From NCBI GenBank assembly GCA_003194525.1, contig NBIV01000091.1:62001-126000 (forward strand): a DNA stretch of 64,000 nucleotides, given 5' to 3'. Position 1 is the first letter of the stretch, and every line of letters begins with the position of its first letter. The translations under genes were made by a program, and so were the position numbers. This document shows positions 22,005-34,312 of this stretch, in pieces. The notes beneath the pieces were generated by a model. The model searched no databases. It was not told where the DNA came from and was given only the letters and a program-made list of their open reading frames with translations. The stretch comes from Gracilariopsis chorda. Lineage: Eukaryota > Rhodophyta > Florideophyceae > Gracilariales > Gracilariaceae.

Positions 22005-22228
22005 CATAGTAGTTCACCCCATACCACAACCACATCCTTCGTGTCTCGCCGCTTCTCTAGGAAGCTCCATGCTGGATCAAGCCAGGTACGCAGCCCTAGC
22101 TTGATCTAACAACTTCTATAAATAAAATCCCGCCCCAGGCTGATAGCTTAGAGGGGCGGTTAGACCTTGTCTCCGACTCTTTAGTCGTATTTCGTGCGAA
22201 GCATCTACCCTACGACTGCTTTGTTACA
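21986..22228 (+). repeat. gypsy-B 3' LTR
   Basis: It matches the 5' LTR except for one fewer G in a G run and one G/A difference. CCACT follows it directly. Confidence 0.95.
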
Positions 22229-23524
22229 CCACTGGGTTTGATCCAAGTTTCAAATAATGAGAAAGGTGATGAATCCGTCCCTGTAAGGAATGTTGTACTG
22301 CGATCCGTCGAGAAAATTTAAATCAACAGGACACCTTATCCCTGATCGTTTGTCAAAAATTGTAAGTCACATTCCTCATTGAATCGAGCGCGAACTTGCA
22401 TACATATCGGGTCACACTATTGTTCGCAAATCCTGTGTTTTGGAGTAATAGGCGTAAAGGACCATTCGTTTCTGGGCTCAAAAGTCTTAGAAACGAGAGT
22501 ATTATCAGACCTGTCATTTGAAAAATCCTTGGTGATCCAGTTATAGTCTGCAACCACAAACACGGTAAATGAAATTCATGACTTTTTTGCATCTTCAGTG
22601 GTTCTCAGGCGGGATTATGCCTAGATTTGCGTCTTAGGGGATCCCTTTCTGTATACCCCATCGAAATCAAACTCGGAGAGTATGACGATCCAACGCATGA
22701 GGCGACCCGACAGTTTGTCTATATCCATGAGCCAACGCAGAACGAACAATACGTACGTATCTTAAATTGGCTTCCCATAAGATATGGCCTAGGAGTGGCA
22801 AGGGCACATACGACTGTGAGGCAAAGCTCTTCCAAAAACGAATAGGTAATGTCATAAACGTTCAATTTCCAAGACCAATATCTGATTGATCATTCACCGT
22901 CCTTGGTTTCTTGAAATAGCGTACACCCGATCTAGTAATCACTACAATAAGACTTCACTTTAGAGGGCCTGCTGAGAGATGGAAGTGCCGAGATAGGGGG
23001 GAAATGTTACGGTGTACATGAAGGCAGATCATTTCACGTTTCCAAAAGGGCCTAGTTTGATTGGTTGTTTCTTGTATAGTACAGCGTTCAGAGGTGGAAA
23101 ATGTTCAACAAAATTCAAAATAAACGACCATACATATTGAAGAGCCAGAAAAACGATCGGATTTCCGTTTGCGTATTCAGAAATTTTGCGCTATAAAGCG
23201 ACGTAAATTTTATCCCGCCTACAGATAGCTGTGACGGGTGGATTCTATTTCCGAGACACTTCACGTATTCGGTACGATTTTAACAATTCTTTGAGTTCTA
23301 GGGTACTTGTTTCATCTCTCAGCACACGCATGACGTTCCGCACCCGGTTTACAATTGTCTTCCATGTTGTTCGAGAACACGATTATATCGTCGAGATACG
23401 GTAGACATGGTGTCAATTTGAAACCGGTGAACAGAACATGCATGCCATGTCGAAAAGTAGCACTTGCCTTGCCAAAAGCATTAGTTATTTGTAATATAGT
23501 ATTAAGCTACTCCTTTTAGGCTAC

Positions 23525-23701
23525 TGTTAGCGACGACCGCTTATTTCAATTCATATGTTTGAATGTGATTCAAACATATGAACGGTCGGAGACATGCCTA
23601 CAAAAGGCAAGAGTCTCATAGCAAACGACGGAAGCAGTAAGCTTCATCGTTGCAGTGAGTAAACGTGAACTTCAATTGCTATCCTCTCTCCTCTCTTACA
23701 T
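23525..23701. mobile_element. Short insertion in gypsy-A RT, LTR-like or MITE-like
   Basis: RT homology stops on both sides of this segment. It begins TGTTAG and ends CTTACA, a near-inverted pair as in a small solo LTR. Near its left side is a perfect hairpin (23552-23580). No target duplication is evident, so the limits are approximate. Confidence 0.4.
23552..23580. repeat. Perfect 13-bp hairpin
   Basis: CATATGTTTGAAT, a GTG loop and ATTCAAACATATG form a perfect 13-bp stem with a 3-base loop. Confidence 0.9.
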
Positions 23702-25974
23702 TATTCGTTTGAGACGATATAGTGCATGGTGGCACAGAAAAACAGTCTTTTCACGGTGCTTCTTTCAGATTGGAACTTGCCCATAACCCCAGCTGGGGCG
23801 GGAGTAACGTAGCAGTCGCAACTATGTCAATATACTCGTCAATCCGAGAGATTTGTCAAACGTTTTTGACAATAACGACCTTATGGCTTCGATAATCTAT
23901 ATATAATCTCCATCGTCCATCCGATTTCAAAAAAATAAAAACTACCAAAGCCCAGAGTGACAGAGTGGGCTCAATAATGGGTGCGCGTAACATATTCTGA
24001 ATGTGAGATTTACACTGTTCACAAGCCTTCTGTCCAGCCCGATAAAGATGTTGTGCGATTGACCGAATGATCGGTAGTAAATCAGTGCGATGTTACGTTA
24101 TTCCTATCGTTGCGAGGAAACGATTCCCAATACGGGTAAGTGCACAAAGCATATCCCGTAGCTTCTCATATTCAGATTCAGAGATATGATATAACACGAG
24201 CTTCTCAGGTGCCCGAAGATATATCTTCTGCTCTGTATGAGATAGTAGCGCACGGGTCTCCGTAGTTCCTTCACTCTCGACTTCATGATGCAAATTACGC
24301 TCAGAGCTTACGGAAGTGTTCTCATTCCCCTTAAAGGGTTCCAAATGAAGGGTGGCATCCATTGAAATGTTCGTTGGCACGAATATCCATGGGTCTGGAA
24401 GACCCTAACCCAGTGCTTGGTATTTGGATAACTACTGCATGGGTTTGCCACATTTGGCAACCAGTACCTTGCAAGGAGAATCTGGATTGCTTGTGACGAC
24501 ATCGTTCAAAAACAAGAGCTGTGACGCATGTAATATAACGACGAAAATGGTGGAACCACATGTCACCTACTCTTTTTTGGAAACAATTGCAACCCAGACA
24601 TGGAACTGCGGTGCTACGCCAACTGAATGAGCAATAAAAAGCTCGTAGAAACCTTGTCTCATTTCAGAACGTTCTGGGAAGCTGGTACTGGCACCCGATA
24701 TTGCATCACAGGCTTGAGCTGTTTCCTAACAATCGGCATCGTAGAATGATCTGCTATTAGCATGGTTTCCGGGAGCGGGCGGATTTCTTTGACAATGCGA
24801 TCACATAGGTCAAACCAAGAATCACTACTATCGCGAGCGCATTGAATACGACAAAGGTTACTTGTACCATGCCCCTGCCCATTCTCGTGACGAGAGGAAT
24901 GTATCCCCCTGTCAATAGTGGATTTTTATTCGAGTCGACGACGTCCAGGCCTCGTTTACAGTCGATGTGAACCCGAACAGCCGGAGTATTAGTCAAAGTT
25001 GATGATTTTTGAAGCAGCCATAGTATCCAGAGTGGTGAACAGACGAACCATATACTGGTTGGACAGGCCATGGTTGGCATTCGTTTTGTAAATTTGTTTT
25101 GCCAGGACCATATCTCTATCTGGAATACGGAAATTACGAGAAAATATACGGAGAATACGAAGAACTGAGATGATTTCTAAGCTCACCTCAGTTGCAACCA
25201 TCTTGCTGGTGAGGGGCCTGACAGCTGGCGAGCAAAGCTGTACTGCTTTGAGCTTCAAATTTGGATCAGACCCCCTTCCGTGTCGGAGACTTCCAGGTGT
25301 AGCTTATCGAGGAGGGATTCAACATGCTCTGCATCATGATGCCTTGGTGCGAACCATAATTAGTCCCATTCCTGAGTACGACCACGTCCATCTGTTGAAA
25401 ATGAATAGATTTATCAACAGGAATGTCTGTTCATGCCAGTACGGTGTTGGCAAGCAATGCCTTTACCTCTTTCTAACAAGTACTCAGCAACCAAGCTCAA
25501 TCAGCTGTTGTCTGCGTTTTCTAATTCAAAAAAACTCTGGGCAACTCTCGAAACCTCAAGTAGTATTTCCGGGTGACATCGCCAGGGTGGTACAATCTGT
25601 GACAGACAAACCATGCTGTTTTATATTATTGACTATTGATACTCGTTTGGAGTTGTGGTTGCGGTAGTACCTACTCTTAGTGGGTTAGACGAGATCCATT
25701 TAACGGCGTGATCCCACGCAGTGGCTTGCACATGTGTCAAAATAGCTGAGAAAGCCGGCTCTTCTTCTGAAATTGGCTCCAATGTTGACGGCAAGCCCGT
25801 AGTACCAAACAAGTCACGCTGACTGCCAGCGTACTAGAAGTTTGCTATATCCATGTTTATGTTCCTGCCTTGATGGAATGAGATAGATTGTGACCAATCT
25901 TCTACCAAAAGAGCTTTTGCGGACTGGCGTGACGATTAAATTCATGCATGGTGAGTTTGTTCATATACATTGGC

Positions 25975-27176
25975 CTAATGGACGTGTAAAAGGTAGGAAA
26001 TCTTCTGTTTTGCCTTGCGGTGGGTGGAGATTAGCACTCGTATCACAGGATCCAGTCCATCAACAAACATTGTACACCGTTTTCGTGCGGTGTACACATT
26101 ATCATAGCGGTTCAACGCTTTATTCAAGCGTGTTGAATAAGCTATTTCAGTTGCACCAGGCTTCTGCTGCGCATTACACAAAGCAGTGAAATCCAAACGA
26201 ATGGCATTCCTGGTAGCCTATGACATGAGAAGGTATTGAACTGCTTCGTGTCATGAACAGCTTACTCCTCCTTCTGAGGTTTGGAAGGTTACTCGAAGGG
26301 AATTGAACTGATTCTCATCCATACCAGTTATGAAATACGGTAATGCGAGATACTTCTAGTCCCCACTCATGCAGAGAAAGTCAGCTTTTTGAACGAATCT
26401 AACTAGTAAATAGCGCACGAGGATTGTATCTTCTCCCGAAAAATGACTCGATTGAAGAGTCATATTCATCCGTTTTTATTTTTTTCATTCTTCCAGTACC
26501 TAGTTCCGAACCAATAGATGAAGAGTTATCCACTTGAAAATAAGGATACCGTAACAGTTTCTGGTAAAGCAGATTTTTGGGTTTCAACTCGTTGAATCCC
26601 AGATGACGTTTACCTTTCTTGCAGGCGGAAATAACTTCATGAGTGGTAAAGGTTGCTTTAGACTTTCCTTCGTGGCATGGGACCTCCTTCGTCCTTTGTG
26701 GGAATCTGATGAGTCCGACGAAGAATCTGTGGAGCGATAATCACAGCCGGACTCTAAGAACCTCGAGTCACTATTTTGCACTTCCCCTCTTGATTTACAA
26801 ATCAGTTGTTTGTCCGAGCGGCTGTGGGGACTTTTGCACCTATACGTATATTCGTTTCCAGCATACCCAGACGAACGTGAACAGGATCCAAGGTAATCTG
26901 GACATCATCGACAAACTTCTTGTACTCCTTGGCGCAGATACTTCGAGCACCCAATAAATCCAAAACAGAGTTCACATCTCGAGGTAAAGGTGGGATATCT
27001 CCCGAGACATACCAAACTTGAACGTCGTCACCCTTATGAAGAAATGCGCTCACCTCTTTGAAGAGAGATACATGAGCCAGTTTGGCGATGTAGATCATCG
27101 ATTGCAGTGGAGAAAACTGAGCTGAGTCTACATGAAGGTGAGTGGCAGACGGCTTTTCGACCACATTGGGTGGCAC
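25975..27176 (-). pseudogene. gypsy-A gag region (fossil)
   Basis: The 26802-27176 part looks like a gag N-terminus (VWYVSGDIPPLPRDVN, EYKKFVDDVQITLDP). The 25975-26196 part looks like the capsid end (DFTALCNAQQKPGATE, MFVDGLDPVIRVLIS). Between them lies a Ser-rich stretch. The assignment rests on these patterns and on the position upstream of protease and RT. Confidence 0.6.
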
Positions 27177-27670
27177 TGCCTGTTCTCTAGCCTGTAAGGC
27201 ACAAGCAACCTAGGGAATTGTTCTGGCATCCCCATATGCCTCCTTGATTGCCAGTTGTTCCCGAACGGGTGTCCTCTTGCGCAGCACACCCGGTTAGCGT
27301 CCACCGCCGGCATCGGAAAAAAGTTCCTAGAATTGGGAGCCAATTGCAGCATAATGCATGTCAGTCGGCCGACTGCCTGGAACTTCAGAAAACTGAAATG
27401 AAGGATTCCAAACAAACTGGGCGACAGATTAGTCAGGATAGATTCTTCCAAATCACTGCAACAGAACCAGGAATGCAACGAGTGGTCAAACGCAATTGAA
27501 ATAAACCGATTCTTTGTCAAAGAAGCATTTTTGAGCAAAATCTCTCTACAGGGTATCCTCCAAAGCTGTTCGCGTCCTTGATCTTTTGTTAGGTAGGCAG
27601 AGCCATAGAGCTCTCCGTACCCTACGGTATCTGAGTGTAACACTGAGGCAGCGACTAGGTATAAACAGGG

Positions 27671-27680
27671 ATTGATACCA
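27671..27680 (-). promoter_or_regulatory. Candidate gypsy-A primer-binding site
   Basis: On the minus strand this reads TGGTATCAAT, the usual start of an initiator-Met tRNA primer site, about 500 bases upstream of the gag-like region. It implies that a 5' LTR should end just to the right, but none could be verified. Confidence 0.45.
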
Positions 27681-27699
27681 GAAATCGATGAGCCGGGGG

Positions 27700-29500
27700 A
27701 AGAGCGCACTGTGAAAACTGGTGCAAAAGTTGTCCTTGAGCGAAGAGAGTCGAGGAGGAAAGAGGGCAAAAAACTAAAGAAATATAGAATTAAATATTTA
27801 CGGCTCAGCGAGTTTTGCGGAAAACAGAAGGAGAACAGACGGTGAGGATGGAGCTTATTCAACCAGTGAGGAAAACGCAGTAATTAGTCGAGCGAATATC
27901 TCTTCTTACGTTGAAAAAAGTAATCAAAGCGGTAATAATAGGCAGATAATGAGCAAAATCACGATGTAAAACAAATTTGTTTTTTCAAAACACGTCTTGG
28001 TTAAGAATACAGGATTTGGACCGAAACGGACTCCAAGAGGATCCGACTACTTCGCACAGGCGACAACTGCAGAGCCCAATCCCAGTTTGACTTCTATTTG
28101 TGGTTGTACGGCATGGCCGTGCTCTTTTTTAGTACTAGATGGTAATAATAGACCATGAATACTAACTGCTGTAGTAGAATATGCTTGTGCTCCACTCACT
28201 ACTAACACTGGGTGGCACGGTTGGCCATGGCGCAACACTACGCTTTTATATCATACCGGGAAAGACGTAAACCCTGCACGCCTGGAAGGCGTATATCTGT
28301 TCTTAATATCATAGCTCTAACTGTAAAGATATCAAAACACAGATTTTAATTCATGCTTAACTTTAAAAAAATTTCCAAGGAATCATTCATATGATCGTTG
28401 AACTGATGCCACCTACGTAGGTCATTTTCAGGATTCACTTCACTTAGACGACCTGCACATACCTATAGCTCCACATGGCACCCAAAAACCTGGATCTTTC
28501 CCTTTCGAGAATTTATATGCATGTAGGAGGTTACATTATAATAGAAGGGAGGTGTTGCGCAAATTAACAGCCTTGCTCGCCCCCTCCAGTGCGCGCAAAA
28601 ACGTCTCTTGATGCAACGCCTCCCTGTTATTCAAAACATTGCCCAGCAGCAGCAGAAAACCTCGGAGCTCATTGGCTGCTGCTGCATGTTGACGGCTTCT
28701 GATGCTTAGTGGCCAAAAGAACAGTAAACGACCGCAGTGATGGCCATTCAGCAGTAGGCAGAGTGTGCCGCGCAGCTGGCTCGTTCCACTGCGCCAGAGC
28801 AGTACAATTCACTTGGCATATATACTGCACTTGCGCATTGCAAAAAACATCACTCCCGCTTACTCTAACCACTTCCTACTTCACGTTTCAGGCTGGGTCA
28901 ATAGCTCAGTATCGTAAAATTTTGCTACTTTGGGCAGGAGTTCTGGCCTGGGACCTACGAAAGGCCAAGCTCGTTTGCAGGTCACCATAAGAGTAACTCA
29001 CTGAGTGCCACGGATCCGGAAAACGTCAGGTGCTTCCCTGTATTATATTGGTGGTTTGATGTCGCTTTAAAAAGTCTCAGGGTTTCCTGGGCCTAGTAAC
29101 AGCTTGCTGTGCAGGGTATCGGGTGGCCGCCGTGTCATACCTTTTGGGTCGGGAAAGCAAAGTTCTATGTGTGAGGTAATGCAGACCAATCTTTTCACCC
29201 CGACGCGAGTTACACATCAAACGGCTTGAAAACCGACTGGCCACACTTTGGCCTTCAAATTCCAACAGGAGTCTGTCGAGAGTCTCTATGCTGCCCAAGA
29301 CTGCATGCAATAGATATAATTGTTGCAATAGTTCTTCAACTGCTCATGTCACTAGGCTCGGTGGGTTCAAAGCCACAAATTGCAACCATTTTCTTTCACT
29401 TCCAACGTTTATTATCTTGGAAAAATATTCTGGAACTTTGGCAATGTTTGTTTGGGGTTTAGAATTGTTTCTTCTTATTCTTATAATTTACTGTAGCACA
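27700..29500. other. No supported gene
   Basis: About 1.8 kb with scattered short frames on both strands. None shows a family motif or matches anything else in the window. It may hold the unrecognised 5' LTR of gypsy-A at its left side and the non-coding end of the third Helitron at its right. Confidence 0.4.
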
Positions 29501-29520
29501 AAGAGGTCGACGTCCGAGCT

Positions 29521-29770
29521 TTGGTGCGACCAGAGCAAGTTCCGGAGGTGTCAGAGCGAATTAAGGAGGTGGCACGGCGAATTCAGAAAGTTGCAGTGCA
29601 AATTCAGGAGGTGGCAGGGCAAATTCTGAAGGTAGCAGGGCTTGTTTTGGAGGCGCCACAGCCAATTCGGGAGCGGCCAAAGCGGATCCGGGAGGCGCCA
29701 GAGCCAGATCGGGAGGAGCCACAGTGAATTTTGAAGCTGCCATAGCCATTTCTAGAAGAGCCAGGGTACT
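29521..29770 (+). repeat. 21-bp coding minisatellite (heptad repeat)
   Basis: About twelve units of 21 bp, drifting between GTGGCAGGGCAAATTCAGGAG and GCGCCAGAGCCAATTCGGGAG. In the plus frame at 29521 they read as seven-residue units such as VARRIQK, VAVQIQE, VAGQILK and APQPIRE before a stop near 29728. It lies near the N-terminal end of the third Helitron's protein region. Confidence 0.85.
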
Positions 29771-31519
29771 CAGGCGGCGCAAGGCCCGGAACTGGAAGAC
29801 CTCGATGATAACCAGTTCCTCCCGCTCCAGATGATACGACCGTAAATGAGAGCGCAGCGCACGGGCAAGGAAGCATAGTTTCAGCCGTAGAAGAAGGCGG
29901 AATCACTCCTCCACCTACGTCCGTCTCTGGGGCAGGTGGTTCCAGTCCCACACCACGAGTACCTTCCTCTGCTATGCTTCCACCTCTTCAGTTAGGACCT
30001 GCTCGTGTCGTACAAGATGAGGGCGACACAACCGTGGAGGCAAATGCACGTGCTCTGCCGCAACTTAAAGCAAAAGAACGGATTCCGGTTCAGAAGGTAG
30101 TAGAAGAAGATTAAATCACTCCCACTCTCTCAGAGCCGCTGCAGCAGCCTGCTCTGCCACGAGCCAGAGGAAAAGAAAATTAGATGCCACTTCCGATGGA
30201 AGTGGAATGGAATGAGATTATACCAGCTCCCCTACATCCACCGCTGCAGCCACAGCACCATCTCAATACGATGATCGTGCATTCTACTGAGCGTCCTGAT
30301 CGAATACTTTATCACGTGCAATACGCGTAGGATCCCGTTGCAGCTGAAGCAAGGAATGATGGTGCATTCCACACAAGCGTTCCAGAGTTTGAGACGCTTT
30401 CCACTCTGGGTCAAAGGCGATACAGAAGATGCCACTAGCACTCACACACGTTCTCCTCTTGCCCGTACCCGTACTGGACATTGAAAATTCATAGTTGTAT
30501 GTATTGCGGTTGTGTGGTTTGCTTGGTGAAGAGATAACCGCAGTGTGCTGTGGAATGAGAAACATGTGGAGATTGGACATCACGTTCCGCAGAAGGCGCA
30601 ATATTGAGTTCATTCGCAGTCTGTAGAGCATGAGGGCGTTGCACTACTATTTCTTAACTTGAATACACTCTTCGCAACTACGCAAGCACTCATGGGCATG
30701 TCGTATATGACCGGAGGCGGTCCTCCTTTTCTTATACTTGAGAGCAACACAGCTCTCACTCTCCCCATGCAGAACCAGAACAGCACGCACTACAGATTTA
30801 TGATGGGTACTGCTTCGCATTTTCTGGATCTATCCCACTGTGCCCGTACCAATGTGCGTGCGTTTAGTTAAGACATCAACCTGAAGAACACCGTGCCAAA
30901 GTTGTGCCATGTGATCCAGGCAAAGCTAGACCTGGTGCGCAAGCGTTACCGATCCATGCTTAGCACACAACAACAAAATGTGTAGACTGCCAAGTTTATC
31001 ACAGTGCCAGCAGAGAAACAAGGAGTAGTTCTACATGGATACAAGTGGCCCCAAGTACCACAGCCAGTGCTTTTCATGCAACTGCGGGTCTTCTCCATGA
31101 AGATGCCCCCGGTGGGGTGCCAACTGTGATGAAATTGCTCTTCGTAGATTCGACCGGCCTATAAAGGGTGGAGTCTCAAGTACTGCGCTTGGAAGAAGGA
31201 ACTGTAACAGAAAAGCACGCCGTAGGAACGGCAGCTGCTCCTGATGCTGGAGCGGGGGCTACTGCGAATGCCACAAACAATGCGCGAGTGCGGCAAAGAC
31301 TTCTAGAACTGGCATCCAAACGTGCAGAGAATGACATTTTCCGTCCTTTCTACCCGTACGGCGATCAGCACGAAACCTTTGATATCTACCTGCTTCTGGA
31401 CGAACGAACTATACACAGCAAAGCTCAGGCCTCAGAGGCAACGAATGGAAGCTCCAAAAGCTCACTTGGGCTTAAAACGCAAAGCGACGTCTGTACTCAG
31501 ACAATATCCCCCTGAAGAG

Positions 31520-32350
31520 TGAACCATTCATGCAGGTGCGGATGCTTCGCACACACAAAAACATTGAGGACTTGCAACTGCAATTACTGGACAGAAAACA
31601 CCAGGTACACATTTTACAACAGCAAGGGATGCAGCAAACACAACAGCAAACAGGCCATGTGTCACCATCACAGTTTGCACAAGGGGGACGCATTTTTCTG
31701 CCCGATGGCTCGGTAAACTCAGCTGCGTACTGCACGAACAAGTGCATGGATGTACAAGAGATCGTAGCACAGAGAGGGCCACCTTCTGCCTTCATTACAA
31801 TCACCACGAAAATTTGGAGAGAGGACATCCGGCGGCTTGGTATGGACAAAAGCAATCGGAGTGCATTTACGGCATAGAGTATCCGCCCTCGACCATTTCG
31901 CAGATCCAATCTGATTGAAAGGGTGTACAACCAGTACGCCAATGACTTCATAAAATACTTTGAAAATAATTCGCAACACATCTTTAGAATGAAATGCTTG
32001 GGGTTTGCATCAATGCTCGAGTTTCAAGAACGCAATATGCCTCATCACCACATCCTCTTGTGGCTCAGGCGGAGCGTGATTGGAGACGTTGATGTGATCG
32101 AAAAGCTGATTCATGCAGAGCTGTCCCTTCCCGTTCAACAAAAGGCGTTGTGTGCCCTCATTCGTTCCATGCACAGACACTGACACTCCTTCTATTGTTG
32201 AAATCAGGCTGGGCGGTGCAGGTTTGGATAAGGCAGAAACATGATTGTGCCGGTGACTTACATTGTAGAATGCACGAATCCCTTGACTTACCAAAGAAGA
32301 GGGCAAGAAAACCTCAAGATCGTGCCGTACAACCCAACTCTGACTAAGAA
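31520..32350 (+). pseudogene. Helitron Rep domain relic
   Basis: This is the best preserved part of the third Helitron. A Gln-rich linker (LQQQGMQQTQQQ) precedes the Rep motifs ITITTKIW and PHHHILLWL. The His-x-His of the HUH nuclease is kept as HHH. The two catalytic tyrosines cannot be placed. There are in-frame stops and at least one frameshift between 31870 and 32220. Confidence 0.7.
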
Positions 32351-34312
32351 GTACCGCTCCCATATCAATGTAGACATGCAAGTGGTGGCTAGTGGTATAT
32401 CTGATGACGTAAAACTTTAAGCAGCCCGAAGCACAGAGTATGGTGCCCAATTTGAGTGAACTTAATGATACAGGCACGCTTAACGAGAGCAAAACCAGTC
32501 CCAGATGCAGAACTACATATGTGCATACATGCATGCGCGTGTGGTGGGCGCTGTCATTGCAGCTTGGAGAGTTTTTGAGTTTCGAAATGTGCACATCCTT
32601 GCTAAAGTAGAGCGACTGGCTATTCAAATCGAAGAAGAGCGCACGTTTCTGCCCAGAGGTCCAAACCAGCCCCTTCCGCATCGCAACCGTCTATACTGGA
32701 GAAATATTTTGCAAAGCACGAAGTATATGCAAACTTCCACTACCTTTTGTAATTTGAAAAGGTGAGTTTGTATCGCACACGTCCTGCCCGTGGGATAATC
32801 AAAACGATGAAAACAGCACCCAGGTGCTCACAGACGACTGCGATCTGCCATATACGTGGTACACCGCACGGAAGACGAGCAGTGAGTCACATGGATCAGA
32901 ATTGTGTCAACGTCCGACATTGATTTGTTTGATCTTACTTTCTGCTCGTAAATCACGGCTCAAGCTCTCATAGAGACTTAAGGAACTTCAACGGACAGCA
33001 GTATGGAGCCAATCGCAAAATTGCGATTGCAATCGGACTGCTCGCAGACGGAACCGAGTTTGATATTGCGTTCCAAGAAACAGTGCATATTAACAGCACC
33101 CTTGCAGCGCTACGATGCCTGATTGCTACATTAAACCAGCAAAACGCAGACGCAGAAACAATGGCCGTCGAGAACTGGGATGCGCTACGTATTTACATGC
33201 GTACAAGCGATGAGCAGCACCGAGAGCAAAAGGTGTATTAGTGTGTAGTGGAGATGTCAGACCGGCTTGGTGTACCTCTGCTTCGCGATTACAGCTTCTT
33301 CTCGCAGCAGATACAGCAGGATAGTTTGGAATTGACCAAAAAACATCGTGATAGAACAAATTTACACCCGCGCGTGGTACGAAATGCGTCAACGTTGCCG
33401 TCAAGGTAAGCGACGGTATACCCGAACCAAATAAAAGTCCTTTACACTATCATTGCCGCATTGAAACAGCAAAATAGTTGTATGACAGTGGTCGCACTTT
33501 ACACAGCCTGGAAGGGCTGATTGTAGCAGATAAGGACATCAAAAGCAGCAATAAAGCTAATTTGTTAACATATGGTCCCCGATCTCAGCGTGAACAACTG
33601 CTTCGTGAGATAAAACTGCTCCGATTTGATGAGGGGTCTATGCTTTCAAAAAAGCAAAGAGCAGCGCGACACGATTTCTATGGTATTTTCCTAGCTGCAG
33701 GCGTTGCAGAATCACCTCAATGTTCCACCGGTACTTCCTCACCACCACTCCTTCCCAACAAAGAGCATTCGACAGTAGTAGCGCCTCACGCTCTTATGCC
33801 TTCTGGCTCTCTTACTTCTCTCCTACAGGTTCTGAATTCCTCTAACGTTTGTACCAGCCGTGGACGCGACAGCAAGCAAAGTCTGCTCTTTCCTCTCGGA
33901 CGTACGCAAAGTCACCAGCCTGTGTCCTTCTATCTCTGACTCACAGGAGGTGCACATCTTATCTTATTTCTTGCGCGGCAATGCCGATCATTGGTATTCT
34001 CGTGCGAGGTGAGAACACAATAGCCTCCCGAACCTCAACGAACTGCAGTCTGCAATGCTCTCCAAAGCTGTCCCCACTAACGAAGCAGCGCTTGCGAGGG
34101 TCCATCTAATTTGGGTGCAATTTAATGAAGGCTTCCTCGAGGTCCATATCACGAAGTTTCGCGAGCTAGTAGAGATCTGTAACACCCCTATCACCGAAGT
34201 GTTTAGGCCCACTCAGCCTCCCAGCCCTCTTCAAGAAGAAGCTCTCCGTCCGCTTCCCTGATGGTAGACCTCCCCAATATGCCTGAAGTCTACAACTACT
34301 GTCGGTCGCTAA

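Larger units (their letters stand above)
16860..22228 (+). mobile_element. gypsy-B: young Ty3/gypsy chromovirus-like element, broken
   Basis: It has LTRs at 16860-17103 and 21986-22228, each TG...CA, differing by one substitution and one single-base indel in about 244 bases. It is flanked by CCACT duplications. A primer-binding site (TGGTAGCATC, initiator-Met type) begins at 17106. The internal order is gag, protease, RT, RNase H, integrase and a chromodomain-like tail. Despite the near-identical LTRs, the coding region carries about six breaks, so this copy is not functional. It sits inside gypsy-A in the opposite orientation. Confidence 0.95.
23350..23960 (-). pseudogene. gypsy-A reverse transcriptase region (fossil)
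   Basis: The RT palm motif LPYLDDIIVF lies near 23400 and the fingers motif RWRLYIDYRS near 23930. Between them the homology is interrupted by an approximately 200-base foreign segment (about 23512-23715). Confidence 0.75.
22229..27690 (-). mobile_element. gypsy-A 5' part: gag to RNase H (fossil)
   Basis: Read on the minus strand from about 27690 down: a primer-binding site, gag, protease, RT and RNase H, continuing beyond the gypsy-B insertion into the integrase at 16859. Landmarks are a gag core (ALNRYDNVYTARKRC near 26100), RT boxes (DGRWRLYIDYRS near 23930, LPYLDDIIVFSNNMED near 23400) and the RNase H end (SGRLMRWIVILSEFDFD near 22660). It has well over a dozen breaks and one further insertion. 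It is clearly older than gypsy-B, and no LTR pair is recognisable. Confidence 0.8.
29500..33480 (+). mobile_element. Third Helitron, decayed and truncated in the helicase
   Basis: On the plus strand, scattered frames carry Helitron Rep signatures: AFITITTKIWREDI (31790), the HUH box FQERNMPHHHILLWL (32030), VPYNPTLTKKYRSHIN (32320), AAWRVFEFRNVHI (32560) and AIGLLADGTEFDIAFQE (33030). The order matches copy 2. Homology fades at the start of the helicase domain, where gypsy-C sequence begins, so the whole ATPase is missing. Several frameshifts and stops interrupt it. It is a different, more diverged lineage from the tandem pair. No termini were found. Confidence 0.75.

Noticed and set aside
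27128-27862. 244-codon minus-strand ORF
   Set aside because: It spans the leader and candidate primer site of gypsy-A, has low-complexity Phe/Ser/Leu text and no motif. Probably chance.
15100-28200. LTR pair for gypsy-A
   Set aside because: Sequences beyond both ends were compared by eye and no shared LTR was found. Only a candidate primer site is reported.
28885-28960. tRNA-like A box (TAGCTCAG)
   Set aside because: No B box or cloverleaf can be drawn around it.
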